Positions 9,043 to 15,922 of a DNA stretch of 64,000 nucleotides are shown here, piece after piece; position 1 is the stretch's first letter; every line of letters starts with the position of its first letter. The notes under the pieces are model-generated. The model did no database searches and was not told where the DNA came from. It saw only the letters and a list, made by a program, of their open reading frames with translations. Origin of the DNA: a virus; the IMG/VR virus record IMGVR_UViG_3300032797_000032, positions 1 through 64,000 of that record; one strand, given 5' to 3'. Made by a program: the position numbers and the translations under genes.

Positions 9043-9187
9043 CGGCATTTGTCCAATATGTTGTAGGGAGATAGATACTAAGAAAGAGGAGACTTACAAA
9101 CTTGTTTCAGACCCTAAGTATGGGGTTGTAACTATTTGTTCAAATCATACAGCAGGAGGTCAAGATGTATTGGGAAAAGATAGTTGA
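9008..9187 (+). CDS. 59-residue zinc-knuckle protein
   Basis: Small protein of unknown role with a CPICC cluster near residue 15 and an ICSNH pair near residue 43, a plausible zinc site. It starts inside the 3' end of the resolvase gene (35-nt overlap) and its end overlaps the next small gene, as is typical of this compact region. Confidence 0.6.
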   Translation: MQIDLIQSRINDGICPICCREIDTKKEETYKLVSDPKYGVVTICSNHTAGGQDVLGKDS

Positions 9188-9344
9188 TGGGTTCTTTTTG
9201 GGAATTGGATTTGTATATGGTAGCATAGCAGGAACGATTATCCTAATCGCTGCGTTGTTAGTATTAGGGTTAATTGGTCTTGTAATTGCAGGTGGATTGT
9301 CTCGTAAAAGTTACAAGTGGACTGAAAAGGAGGGTGTAAAATGA
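9165..9344 (+). CDS. 59-residue single-span membrane protein
   Basis: Preceded by AGGAGGT 4 nt upstream. Residues about 10-45 are strongly hydrophobic (ending LLVLGLIGLVIAGG), followed by a basic tail SRKSYKWTEK, so probably one or two spans with a cytoplasmic C-terminus. Stop and next start overlap as ATGA. Role unknown; early small membrane proteins of phages often act on the host envelope. Confidence 0.65.
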   Translation: MYWEKIVDGFFLGIGFVYGSIAGTIILIAALLVLGLIGLVIAGGLSRKSYKWTEKEGVK

Positions 9345-9685
9345 ACAAGTTGAGCACAGTAGTTGATATGACTGGTGTAAATGAAGGAAGACCTGAAACT
9401 GACAAGCCTATGACATCATTTGATGTTACGGCTAATGTTTGCAAGAATATTATGTTTGCTTATGCTCAGGGCACGAGAGGTTTGACGGGTGAAGAGAGAA
9501 AGCAGTATAACCGTATCTGCAAGGCTTTGGACGAAGCTATAAAAGGGAGTCTGGAAGTTGTAGAGCTAGATGACCAAGATGCTGGGTTTCTTAAGAAATG
9601 CCGTAGAGAAGCTCGTATGATGCCTTCTGATGTTCTCGAACGGGTTGAAAACAACATTGACGCAATGGTTAGAATTAAGGAGTAG
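9341..9685 (+). CDS. hypothetical protein, 114 residues
   Basis: Not recognised. Soluble and charged, predicted helical in its C-terminal half (FLKKCRREARMMPSDVLERV). It is translationally coupled to the upstream membrane peptide, and a GGAG lies 11 nt upstream. Confidence 0.75.
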   Translation: MNKLSTVVDMTGVNEGRPETDKPMTSFDVTANVCKNIMFAYAQGTRGLTGEERKQYNRICKALDEAIKGSLEVVELDDQDAGFLKKCRREARMMPSDVLERVENNIDAMVRIKE

Positions 9686-9689
9686 TTGT

Positions 9690-9863
9690 ATGGTATTCGC
9701 TCATATCTGTTGTCTTTGTAACAAGACTATCAAACTGCCATACCGTCAAGATGGAATGTTTATATGCAATTGGTGTGTGGATAAACTACGTAAACTTCTG
9801 GGCATAAAGGTCGAAATGCCAGATAGAAAGGCAGTTAAAGCTAGTCATACACTCTGTGATTAG
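9690..9863 (+). CDS. 57-residue zinc-ribbon protein
   Basis: Start chosen at ATG 9690, 7 nt after AGGAG; an upstream extension in frame would overlap the preceding gene. CCLCNKTI and CNWCVDKL form two CxxC knuckles about 20 residues apart, a typical zinc ribbon. Role unknown. Confidence 0.7.
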   Translation: MVFAHICCLCNKTIKLPYRQDGMFICNWCVDKLRKLLGIKVEMPDRKAVKASHTLCD

Positions 9864-9872
9864 GGAGGAGTA

Positions 9873-10103
9873 ATGAGTAATGAGCAAGTTATAACCTTAG
9901 CAATTCATAAGATAAGGGAGGGGCTTACGCTTTTAGCTGACGCTTGCCACATAGAAGAAAATGTTGGCAGTGAGGTCAGCTGTTTTTTTAAGCGTAATGG
10001 AGATGGAATGAACTTTGATAGTATAGTTATTAGACAGACCGACAAACTCTGTCGCAGAAAATTGCCTAGACTTGAAATCAATGGTAAGGAGAGAAAGAAA
10101 TGA
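9873..10103 (+). CDS. hypothetical protein, 76 residues
   Basis: Not recognised. ATG 9873 lies just after GGGAGGAG. Starts with an amphipathic helix (VITLAIHKIREGLTLLADAC). Overlaps the next gene by 4 nt. Confidence 0.7.
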   Translation: MSNEQVITLAIHKIREGLTLLADACHIEENVGSEVSCFFKRNGDGMNFDSIVIRQTDKLCRRKLPRLEINGKERKK

Positions 10104-10291
10104 TTGAGGAAGGTTCTTTAGTTGAGGTTTCAATAGGCTTTCCTGGTCGTCCTTATACGGGTGAAATGTTTTCAGGAAAGTATATAGATTACACAGACCA
10201 ATTTCTTAGGTTAGAAGACCCTAAAACTAATCTTGAAGCTTGGATACCTTGGGATAAGGTATTGAAAATTGTGGAGGTGGAGAAAAAATGA
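10100..10291 (+). CDS. hypothetical small beta-rich protein, 63 residues
   Basis: Not recognised. Short hydrophobic strands separated by turns (GSLVEVSIGFPGRPYTGEMF, KYIDYTDQFLRLEDP) suggest a small SH3/Sm-like barrel. Coupled by overlap to both neighbours. Confidence 0.7.
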   Translation: MIEEGSLVEVSIGFPGRPYTGEMFSGKYIDYTDQFLRLEDPKTNLEAWIPWDKVLKIVEVEKK

Positions 10292-10746
10292 ACTGCCCAG
10301 AGTGTGGAATAGAAGTAGTTGTAGGTGGGGACGATAGAGAAGGAACTCACTATTACGAGCCTGTCAATAAAGCTCTAGCCCTAGTAGTGCACGATTATAA
10401 GATACCATTTTACTGCACTATGTGCAATGCTTTGAAGTTTCCTATGAAAGCTCATAACAACTATGTAGTAGTTTGGGAACCGCTCCCAGATGTTATTAAT
10501 GGTATCATTATACCTGATGATGCAAAGAAGGGCTTTAGAAAAGGGCTAGGTGTAATACTATCTTCAGGCTCTGGGGTATATAATAAGGAACTCAAGAGAT
10601 ACGTTCCTAATGTTACAAAGCCAGGAGATGTAGTATACTACGACCGTTCTGTGCCTTGGGTTGTTGAAGCTTATGGAGTTGATGGAAAATTGTATGAGGT
10701 TCCCATAATGCCAGAACAAGACATAAAGGCTTGGGTAAGTGAATAG
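10288..10746 (+). CDS. GroES-like co-chaperonin with an N-terminal zinc ribbon
   Basis: Probably caps the host GroEL to help fold phage proteins, as gp31 does in T4 for the capsid protein. Residues about 56-152 follow the GroES pattern: YVVVWEPLPDVINGIIIPDD, then GLGVILSSGSG, KPGDVVYYD and a C-terminal strand ending DIKAWVSE. The GIII tripeptide (72-75) lines up with the IVL anchor of the GroES mobile loop. The first 50 residues are an added zinc ribbon (C3, C6, C43, C46), not part of normal GroES. Confidence 0.75.
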   Translation: MNCPECGIEVVVGGDDREGTHYYEPVNKALALVVHDYKIPFYCTMCNALKFPMKAHNNYVVVWEPLPDVINGIIIPDDAKKGFRKGLGVILSSGSGVYNKELKRYVPNVTKPGDVVYYDRSVPWVVEAYGVDGKLYEVPIMPEQDIKAWVSE

Positions 10747-10757
10747 GAGGTGAATAT

Positions 10758-11117
10758 ATGAAATTGAAGCGTGGATTTACTTTGGTTGAGGTTCTGATAG
10801 TTGTAGCGATTATTAGTTTGTTGGCTGCGATTGCTATACCGAATATGCAAGCATCGAGAGCTAAAGCAGGGCTACCGCCTTTGGGCTCTCATATACATAG
10901 AGAGGTAGCTCGCAATGCGGGAGGGGGTGATATTATGTTTAGGTTTGCTGAGTTACTTGTGATAATTGCGTTGTTGTATTTGATAGTAAACTTGTTGAGA
11001 TATGCATTCTTTAGAACCAGCTCTGATGGTCATTGGCTATTTGGGCTCTCAGATGTTTGGGTAAAGAAAGATGAAACTAAGAAAAATGAAAGTGAATCTG
11101 AAAGGAGACGAAGATGA
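10758..11117 (+). CDS. type IV prepilin-like protein with a second membrane span
   Basis: Begins with a class III signal peptide: basic leader MKLKRG, then FTLVEVLIVVAIISLLAAIA, with cleavage expected after G6 and the conserved Glu at +5 (E11). This is the prepilin peptidase and N-methylation motif of type IV pilins and type II secretion pseudopilins. The globular head of a pilin is missing; a second hydrophobic span (residues about 62-80) and a Lys/Glu tail follow. A GGGAGGGGG precedes an in-frame ATG at 10935, so the second half may also be made alone. ATG 10758 has AGGAGG upstream. Possibly interferes with host pili or secretion. Confidence 0.8.
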   Translation: MKLKRGFTLVEVLIVVAIISLLAAIAIPNMQASRAKAGLPPLGSHIHREVARNAGGGDIMFRFAELLVIIALLYLIVNLLRYAFFRTSSDGHWLFGLSDVWVKKDETKKNESESERRRR

Positions 11118-12124
11118 ACAGGAGAGGTCAAGCACTCGGAATTGGGGCGGCAGTTATAGTTGTTATGGCTTTAGTAATCTTCATTATGACCTTTGGCTGG
11201 GTCAATGTGCACCCAACAGAGGTTGCAGTAGAGATTAACAAAGCTGCGGGCAAAATCTATGATGCTCCGAAAGGGGTAGGCTATCATTTCTTCAATCGTT
11301 GGATTACGGATATGGTAGTCTATAAGGTTGCGGCAAGAGCATTTCCTGCAGAGCAGCTAGGCGAAGCTGATAGGAAGCTCTATCAATTAGATGTAAAAAC
11401 AAAAGATGGACAAAATGTAGTCTTGGATTTAACAGTATTGTATATGTTGAAGTCCAATGAGGTTCCCGCTTTACATCAACAGGTAGGTCAAAACTATGAA
11501 GACCAGATTATATTACCTCAAATAAGGTCAGAGGCTAGACTAGCAATTGGTGCTTATGCAGCAGAGGAAATATATCAGGGTAAGGTTAGGGATGAGATAC
11601 AAACTGAAGTTAGACGGAAGTTGTCTCTTGCTCTATCTAAGTATCCTGCTATTCAAATAAATGATACTTTGATTAGAAACTTCACCTTTAGTCCAGAGTT
11701 TGAGAAGGCTATTGAACGAAAGAAGTTAGCTGCTCAAGAGGTAGAAATCAATAAGAACCTTGCCTTAGCAGCTGAAGAGAATGCTAAGAAAGTTGAGGCA
11801 GATGCTCGTGGCGGTAAATTGCAAGCTATACAGGTTGCTGAAGGTGCTGCCCAAGCAGTTAAGATAAATGCTGAGGCAGAAAGGTATAAACTTGAACAAG
11901 AAGCCATTGGTAAACTTGCTGGGTATAAGGCTGATGCAGAGGGCAAAAGACTTCAGGCTGAGGCTTTAGGTGGGGGTAAGAACGTTGTAGCTTTGAAGTT
12001 TGCTGAGATGTTATCACCTACCTTAAAGATAGTTGGAGTGCCTGTAGGGGCGAACTCGACTTCTATAATGGATTTGAATGGAGTTTTCAAAGGGTTGTTC
12101 AGCAACTTGGATGAATCAAAATGA
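11114..12124 (+). CDS. SPFH/prohibitin (Band 7) membrane-scaffold protein
   Basis: Expected to assemble into rings or lattices on the inner membrane. Residues about 9-27 are a membrane anchor. The SPFH domain follows (about 30-210: VHPTEVAVEINKAAG, YQLDVKTKDGQNVVLDLTVL, IILPQIRSEARLAIG). Then comes an Ala/Glu-rich coiled coil (about 205-285) as in prohibitins, which usually oligomerise and modulate FtsH-type proteases. Overlaps the prepilin-like gene by 4 nt. Prohibitin-like genes occur sporadically in large phages; their role is not settled. Confidence 0.9.
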   Translation: MNRRGQALGIGAAVIVVMALVIFIMTFGWVNVHPTEVAVEINKAAGKIYDAPKGVGYHFFNRWITDMVVYKVAARAFPAEQLGEADRKLYQLDVKTKDGQNVVLDLTVLYMLKSNEVPALHQQVGQNYEDQIILPQIRSEARLAIGAYAAEEIYQGKVRDEIQTEVRRKLSLALSKYPAIQINDTLIRNFTFSPEFEKAIERKKLAAQEVEINKNLALAAEENAKKVEADARGGKLQAIQVAEGAAQAVKINAEAERYKLEQEAIGKLAGYKADAEGKRLQAEALGGGKNVVALKFAEMLSPTLKIVGVPVGANSTSIMDLNGVFKGLFSNLDESK

Positions 12125-12357
12125 AAGATAGGGGCATCAGACGTCAAACAACTGAAAAGGTAATTTACAAGCGGTTGAAGTTAGTGAAGTCTTTTGACCC
12201 TAAGCATTACGAGAAGATGAAGGCAGAGCCTCACAGGGTTGCTAAGCAACATCCATTTGATTGCGGTAATCCAAAGTGTGGGCTCTGCCATTCAGATAAG
12301 CTAAGCAAGAAACCTAAGAAACCTGTAGTAATTGGAGAGTTAGAGGGCGATTACTAA
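12121..12357 (+). CDS. small basic protein with CGNPKCGLCH motif
   Basis: A 78-residue basic protein; HPFDCGNPKCGLCHSDK is a compact four-ligand zinc-type knuckle seen in small phage and bacterial proteins of unknown function. Start overlaps the SPFH stop (ATGA). Confidence 0.7.
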   Translation: MKDRGIRRQTTEKVIYKRLKLVKSFDPKHYEKMKAEPHRVAKQHPFDCGNPKCGLCHSDKLSKKPKKPVVIGELEGDY

Positions 12358-12578
12358 TGGCTAAGTATTACCTTGAGATTATGGTAAAGGATGAACTTGG
12401 AAACAAAGTAGATTCGGTAGTCTCTGAAGTAGTTTGGTTAAGACCCGATGATGCCCGTGGGTGGATGAAAGCTCTGTATCTTATGATGAACAATATGATT
12501 ACAGGTAAGATGACTAGGGCAGAAAAGCCTGTTAAAGCAAAACCCAATTTGTTGAGGCGTTGGTTTGGAAGACCCTGA
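12357..12578 (+). CDS. hypothetical protein, 73 residues
   Basis: Not recognised. An N-terminal strand pair (YYLEIMVKDELGNK) followed by a helix (DARGWMKALYLMMNNM) and a basic tail. The start overlaps the previous stop by 1 nt (TAATG). Confidence 0.65.
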   Translation: MAKYYLEIMVKDELGNKVDSVVSEVVWLRPDDARGWMKALYLMMNNMITGKMTRAEKPVKAKPNLLRRWFGRP

Positions 12579-12723
12579 AAGGTTTGAAATAGACTACGAA
12601 GAATACAAGAAAATGCTCTCTTTGAATGACCATCAAGAGCAGGTAATCATAGTAATGTCTCTTGAGCAAGTTGAGAAGATATTGGAATGGTATTGTGAGA
12701 AGTTCGGCAAGATAGTTATTTAG
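12565..12723 (+). CDS. hypothetical small protein, 52 residues, TTG start
   Basis: A short frame filling the space before the next gene: TTG 12565 with GAGG 7 nt upstream, overlapping the previous gene by 14 nt and ending 9 nt before the next ATG. The product is acidic and predicted helical. Supported by position, ribosome site and lack of an alternative. Confidence 0.5.
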   Translation: MEDPERFEIDYEEYKKMLSLNDHQEQVIIVMSLEQVEKILEWYCEKFGKIVI

Positions 12724-12732
12724 GAGGCTCTT

Positions 12733-13068
12733 ATGACGTATGAAGACTTTGACAAGCTGTATGCTAAGATGGTAGAGGAAGAAGTGGGCATAGGACATTC
12801 TAAGGGGCGGGAATACACAATGGGTGATAGGTTAGATAACTTCAAACGTATAGGGTCTGAGATGGGTATCAGCCCTAAGCAAGCCCTATGGGTCTACCTA
12901 AAGAAGCACCTTGACAGTATTGCTAACTACATATGCAATGAGGTAAAGTGTGATGCAGGTAGCAAGCCTAAGTTATCAGAGCCGATTGAGGGACGTATAC
13001 TAGATGCTAGGGTCTACCTAGCTTTGTTGAGAGGCTTAATTGAAGAAGATAAGCAAGCAAGACAATGA
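12733..13068 (+). CDS. Nmad1/DUF1599-like, nucleotide-associated all-alpha protein
   Basis: The core KGREYTMGDRLDNFKRI and a later helix with EGRILDARVYLALL fit the phage family with K.xxY....F.NFK.....GI...q......K...r..n.........di.D...Y. That family is related to MazG-like NTP pyrophosphohydrolases and is named for its association with nucleotide-modification loci. Catalytic activity is not established. AGGAGG lies 6 nt before ATG 12733. Confidence 0.5.
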   Translation: MTYEDFDKLYAKMVEEEVGIGHSKGREYTMGDRLDNFKRIGSEMGISPKQALWVYLKKHLDSIANYICNEVKCDAGSKPKLSEPIEGRILDARVYLALLRGLIEEDKQARQ

Positions 13069-13378
13069 GTGGTTGCTGAAGGCTCTTGCTGACCTTAGAA
13101 ACAAAGACCAGAAGTTCGACAAGTTAATCAAACTTGTAAGCAAAGCCTTCAAAACTCAAAACCTTAAACTTCTCAAGCGGTTGGTTAGCTTTGTAACTAA
13201 GGATAACGACAAGACTTGGGAAGGGGTAATGAGTGCAGTAGCTGCTACTAGGGATACGAAGTTAGAGAGGGGTTTGCTTCAGATGGCAGAAGATATGACT
13301 TTGTTGAGAAATAGACTACAAAGGCTAGTAGAAGATGTGGAGAGTAATGGATGGGGAGAGACAAAGTCATATGGTTGA
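13040..13378 (+). CDS. hypothetical helical protein, 112 residues, TTG start
   Basis: Not recognised. All-helical and basic. TTG 13040 has GAGAGG just upstream and overlaps the preceding gene by 29 nt; no ATG is available in this frame near the start. Confidence 0.65.
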   Translation: MKKISKQDNEWLLKALADLRNKDQKFDKLIKLVSKAFKTQNLKLLKRLVSFVTKDNDKTWEGVMSAVAATRDTKLERGLLQMAEDMTLLRNRLQRLVEDVESNGWGETKSYG

Positions 13379-13440
13379 TTTTAGCTTTGTTGATGACTCT
13401 TTGGATGATACAAAAAGGAGTCTTTAGGGAGGGTTTCTAG
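13351..13440 (+). CDS. possible 29-residue membrane peptide
   Basis: ATG 13351 lies 8 nt after GGAG and encodes a peptide with one hydrophobic span (VIWLILALLMTLWMI) and short charged ends. It bridges the otherwise empty space to the next gene. Single-span peptides this small are hard to tell from chance, so confidence is low. Confidence 0.35.
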   Translation: MGRDKVIWLILALLMTLWMIQKGVFREGF

Positions 13441-13445
13441 CTAAG

Positions 13446-14030
13446 ATGAGCACGCTGGATACTTGGAAGTTTCTACAAGAGAATCAATACTTTGAAAACC
13501 ATAGGCTTTATGTATGGGAACCTGATGCACCTAAATGGGTAAAGCTAGAAGATATTAGGGGCAAAGCTATAGTAGAGATTGGTGGGGGCTTTGGCAGGCA
13601 GACCGCTTACTTTGGCAAGATTGCTCGCAAAGTTTATATGATAGAGGTATCAAAGACTATTATAGAGAAAGCTAAGAAGTTTCTTGATAAGCATAATGTT
13701 CATAATGTTGAGTTGTTACTAGTTGACGATTACTATGAGAAGATACCTTTTAATATAGATTATGCCTATTCTTATTTAGTCTTTCAACATATTACTCCTA
13801 TGCAAACTCAAGAGTATATCGATGCTATGTATCGTAAGCTTGCTCCTTGTGGTAAGATAAACTTTCAATTTAGATTAGGCGAAGGGGCTATGTATTTACC
13901 AAAGCTAGAGCCTACAGTATTATATACTGTCAAAGATGTAAGGCGTATGGTAAATAGATTTCATATACTACAAGAAACTGTAAAGGATGAACACATTTTT
14001 ATTTACGCTAGTAAACCGCCTCAAAGTTAG
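13446..14030 (+). CDS. class I SAM-dependent methyltransferase
   Basis: Transfers a methyl group from S-adenosylmethionine to an unknown substrate. Motif I is VEIGGGFG at residues 43-50, followed by an acidic residue ending strand 2 (VYMIEVSK) and YSYLVFQHI in the motif IV position. There is no NPPY or Cys motif typical of DNA methylases, so a small molecule, glycan or protein substrate is more likely. The GGGAGGG ribosome site is 12 nt from ATG, rather far. Confidence 0.8.
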   Translation: MSTLDTWKFLQENQYFENHRLYVWEPDAPKWVKLEDIRGKAIVEIGGGFGRQTAYFGKIARKVYMIEVSKTIIEKAKKFLDKHNVHNVELLLVDDYYEKIPFNIDYAYSYLVFQHITPMQTQEYIDAMYRKLAPCGKINFQFRLGEGAMYLPKLEPTVLYTVKDVRRMVNRFHILQETVKDEHIFIYASKPPQS

Positions 14031-14038
14031 GAGATAAG

Positions 14039-14227
14039 ATGCCGACAGAAACTGTAGATTGTGTAGGTTGTGGTAGAAAGGTAAAGTTGAATAAATATAA
14101 CTCGAAAAGCCCGTATACTTGTGCAAAGTGCAGAGGTATTGAGATACCTAAAAGACCTTCTAAGCGAAGAGAACCTGAAGAATTTAAGGACAAAGTCCAT
14201 TATTCGGCAATGCGATATGGAGGATAA
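14039..14227 (+). CDS. zinc-ribbon protein, 62 residues
   Basis: CVGCGRKV and CAKCRG form two CxxC pairs, followed by a basic tail (PKRPSKRREP). Possible nucleic-acid-binding or partner-binding ribbon; role unknown. Confidence 0.7.
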   Translation: MPTETVDCVGCGRKVKLNKYNSKSPYTCAKCRGIEIPKRPSKRREPEEFKDKVHYSAMRYGG

Positions 14228-14228
14228 T

Positions 14229-14453
14229 ATGATAGTAGAAAAGCAGTCAACAAAGTATAAGATACAGGCAGAGGGCGGTAGACATATCGTAGTAGAGATT
14301 TTAGGTGATACGGCAGATACTGCAAAGATTACTATATGTAACCATAAGGGTGACTCTAAGTTTGGCTTTGTTGGTAGCAAACCCGAAGCTGTGCGAGAGA
14401 TTGCTGAGTTGATGTTAAAAGCTGTAGAGCTAGCAACTGTAAGGAGACCTTGA
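14229..14453 (+). CDS. hypothetical protein, 74 residues
   Basis: Start taken at ATG 14229 behind GGAGG; the frame extends upstream but into the previous gene. Pattern of beta strands then a helix (EAVREIAELMLKAVELA). Not recognised. Confidence 0.7.
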   Translation: MIVEKQSTKYKIQAEGGRHIVVEILGDTADTAKITICNHKGDSKFGFVGSKPEAVREIAELMLKAVELATVRRP

Positions 14454-14635
14454 TGCCAATATGTCCTTTGTTGCAAAAGAATTGTTTGAAAGATGAATGT
14501 GCAATGTGGGTTCTGTATGACAAAGCAACTGATGATAAAGATGGGCTATGTGGTTTGATTTCTCAACCTTGCAGAAAGAGAGAAGAAAATGACAATCAAG
14601 GAGTTGATAAAGGAATGCCACAACACAGCGATTGA
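14453..14635 (+). CDS. Cys-rich small protein, 60 residues
   Basis: CPLLQKNCLKDECAMW followed by CGLISQPC resembles small phage and bacterial proteins with four spaced Cys that may hold a metal. ATG 14453 overlaps the previous stop and has AGGAG 6 nt upstream. The 3' end overlaps the MazG-like gene by 47 nt. Confidence 0.65.
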   Translation: MPICPLLQKNCLKDECAMWVLYDKATDDKDGLCGLISQPCRKREENDNQGVDKGMPQHSD

Positions 14636-14879
14636 GAAAGGCTTTTGGGACAAAGAGAGAAATGATGGTGAAGCTGTAGCATTGATGCACTCCGAGCTTT
14701 CAGAGGCATTGGAGGGTATGCGTCATAATAACCAAGAGAATGTAGCAGAGGAGCTTGCCGATTGTCTTATTCGTATATTTGACTACTGTGGCGGCAAAGA
14801 GATAGACCTTGAGGCTGCGTTAGTCAAGAAGATGGAATATAACAAGACAAGACCTTACAAACACGGCAAGACTTTCTAA
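14589..14879 (+). CDS. MazG-like nucleotide pyrophosphohydrolase
   Basis: Predicted to hydrolyse NTPs or alarmones to NMPs. The metal-binding signature is visible: E36-L-S-E39 in HSELSEALEGMR and E54-E55-x-x-D58 in EELADCLIRI, with the typical ending NKTRPYKHGK. At 96 residues it is a single MazG core. Phage MazG proteins are thought to alter nucleotide pools or ppGpp. Confidence 0.85.
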   Translation: MTIKELIKECHNTAIEKGFWDKERNDGEAVALMHSELSEALEGMRHNNQENVAEELADCLIRIFDYCGGKEIDLEAALVKKMEYNKTRPYKHGKTF

Positions 14880-15022
14880 TGAAAGAGATACTAAGAGTTG
14901 CAAAACAAATAGGCAAGGTATTGTTTTTTGCCTCACTACCTTTCTTTCCACTTATGTGTATTACGTTGCCTGTAGCTTTTTTGTTAGGCTTAACAGAAAG
15001 AAGTGTAACTCTTGATAACTAA
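14879..15022 (+). CDS. 47-residue membrane protein
   Basis: ATG overlaps the MazG stop. One or two hydrophobic spans (VLFFASLPFFPLM, LPVAFLLGL). It ends 11 nt inside the next gene. Role unknown. Confidence 0.5.
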   Translation: MKEILRVAKQIGKVLFFASLPFFPLMCITLPVAFLLGLTERSVTLDN

Positions 15023-15206
15023 AAGCGAAGATAACAATAATTTGTATTTTGTTGAATGCAACAACTGTGGAGAAACTGAAGACTTTGAAGCCCCCAGTTG
15101 GAAGGACTTAATCAAAGATATGAAAGACTTAGGTTGGGTAATATTCAAAGTTGGGGAAGAATGGCAACACCTATGTGTAAATTGTAGTAGAAAGGCGGCA
15201 GAATGA
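15012..15206 (+). CDS. zinc-ribbon protein, 64 residues, TTG start
   Basis: CNNCGETEDF and CVNCSRKA form a two-knuckle ribbon around a short helix. TTG start inside the previous gene. Overlaps the small-terminase candidate by 4 nt. Confidence 0.65.
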   Translation: MITKSEDNNNLYFVECNNCGETEDFEAPSWKDLIKDMKDLGWVIFKVGEEWQHLCVNCSRKAAE

Positions 15207-15922
15207 ACTTAGAAAGGTTCAAAGTTGAAGAAAAGATACGAGAGAGCCTTAGAAAAAACAGAGGCGATGTCTTACAGGTAGCAGAAGAGACAGGGTTCTC
15301 ACTTCTTGTCATTATGAGGGTTGAAGACAAGATGGAGAAAAAGGAAGACCGTCAACCCTTTCATATAGAGGTAGGCAAGAATCTCACTAAAGAGATACTA
15401 CTTGGCAGGCACCAGAGAATACATCATCTGGTGCGAATGTTAAATAAGCTAGAAGACCGAGAACAAAAGGAAGTTTCAACTTGTTGTAGTTTTCCTTTTA
15501 TCTTTACGATTAAGGAACAAAAGAAGGTAACTGTCTGTAAGAAATGCGGTGAGGTTTGCCGCACCCTGCTTGTTGATAGCCTTGAGACCTATGATAAGAA
15601 GATGGAGATTATCAGAGAGCTAAGAGCTGAAGAAGATAAGTTAGTTGATTGGCTTGCTAAGATGGGCTATACTAATGCACCTATGCAACCTCAAATGCCT
15701 ACTGCTGTCATAAAGAATACACAATTGATATTTGGAAACCCCTCTAAGCTAAGTAGCGAAGAGCGTCAAGCTATCACAGATTTGAAAGATATGCCTCAAC
15801 AAGATGTAGAGAAAGTTATCAAAGAGATGGAGAAAGTGCTTATGACTGCTAAATATAGAGATGCTGAAGGAAACTTTATAGACCCTTCACTCAAAGAAAT
15901 CGATGGACCAAAACAGCAATAA
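15203..15922 (+). CDS. terS: candidate small terminase subunit
   Basis: Likely recognises phage DNA for packaging. Called mainly from position: it overlaps the large subunit by 20 nt. The N-terminus contains a helix-turn-helix-like stretch (GDVLQVAEETGFSLLVIMRV), a central helical hairpin and a CKKCGEVC zinc knuckle near residue 112-118, followed by a Gln/Pro linker. Sequence similarity to known TerS is not evident, which is usual for this family. Confidence 0.6.
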   Translation: MNLERFKVEEKIRESLRKNRGDVLQVAEETGFSLLVIMRVEDKMEKKEDRQPFHIEVGKNLTKEILLGRHQRIHHLVRMLNKLEDREQKEVSTCCSFPFIFTIKEQKKVTVCKKCGEVCRTLLVDSLETYDKKMEIIRELRAEEDKLVDWLAKMGYTNAPMQPQMPTAVIKNTQLIFGNPSKLSSEERQAITDLKDMPQQDVEKVIKEMEKVLMTAKYRDAEGNFIDPSLKEIDGPKQQ

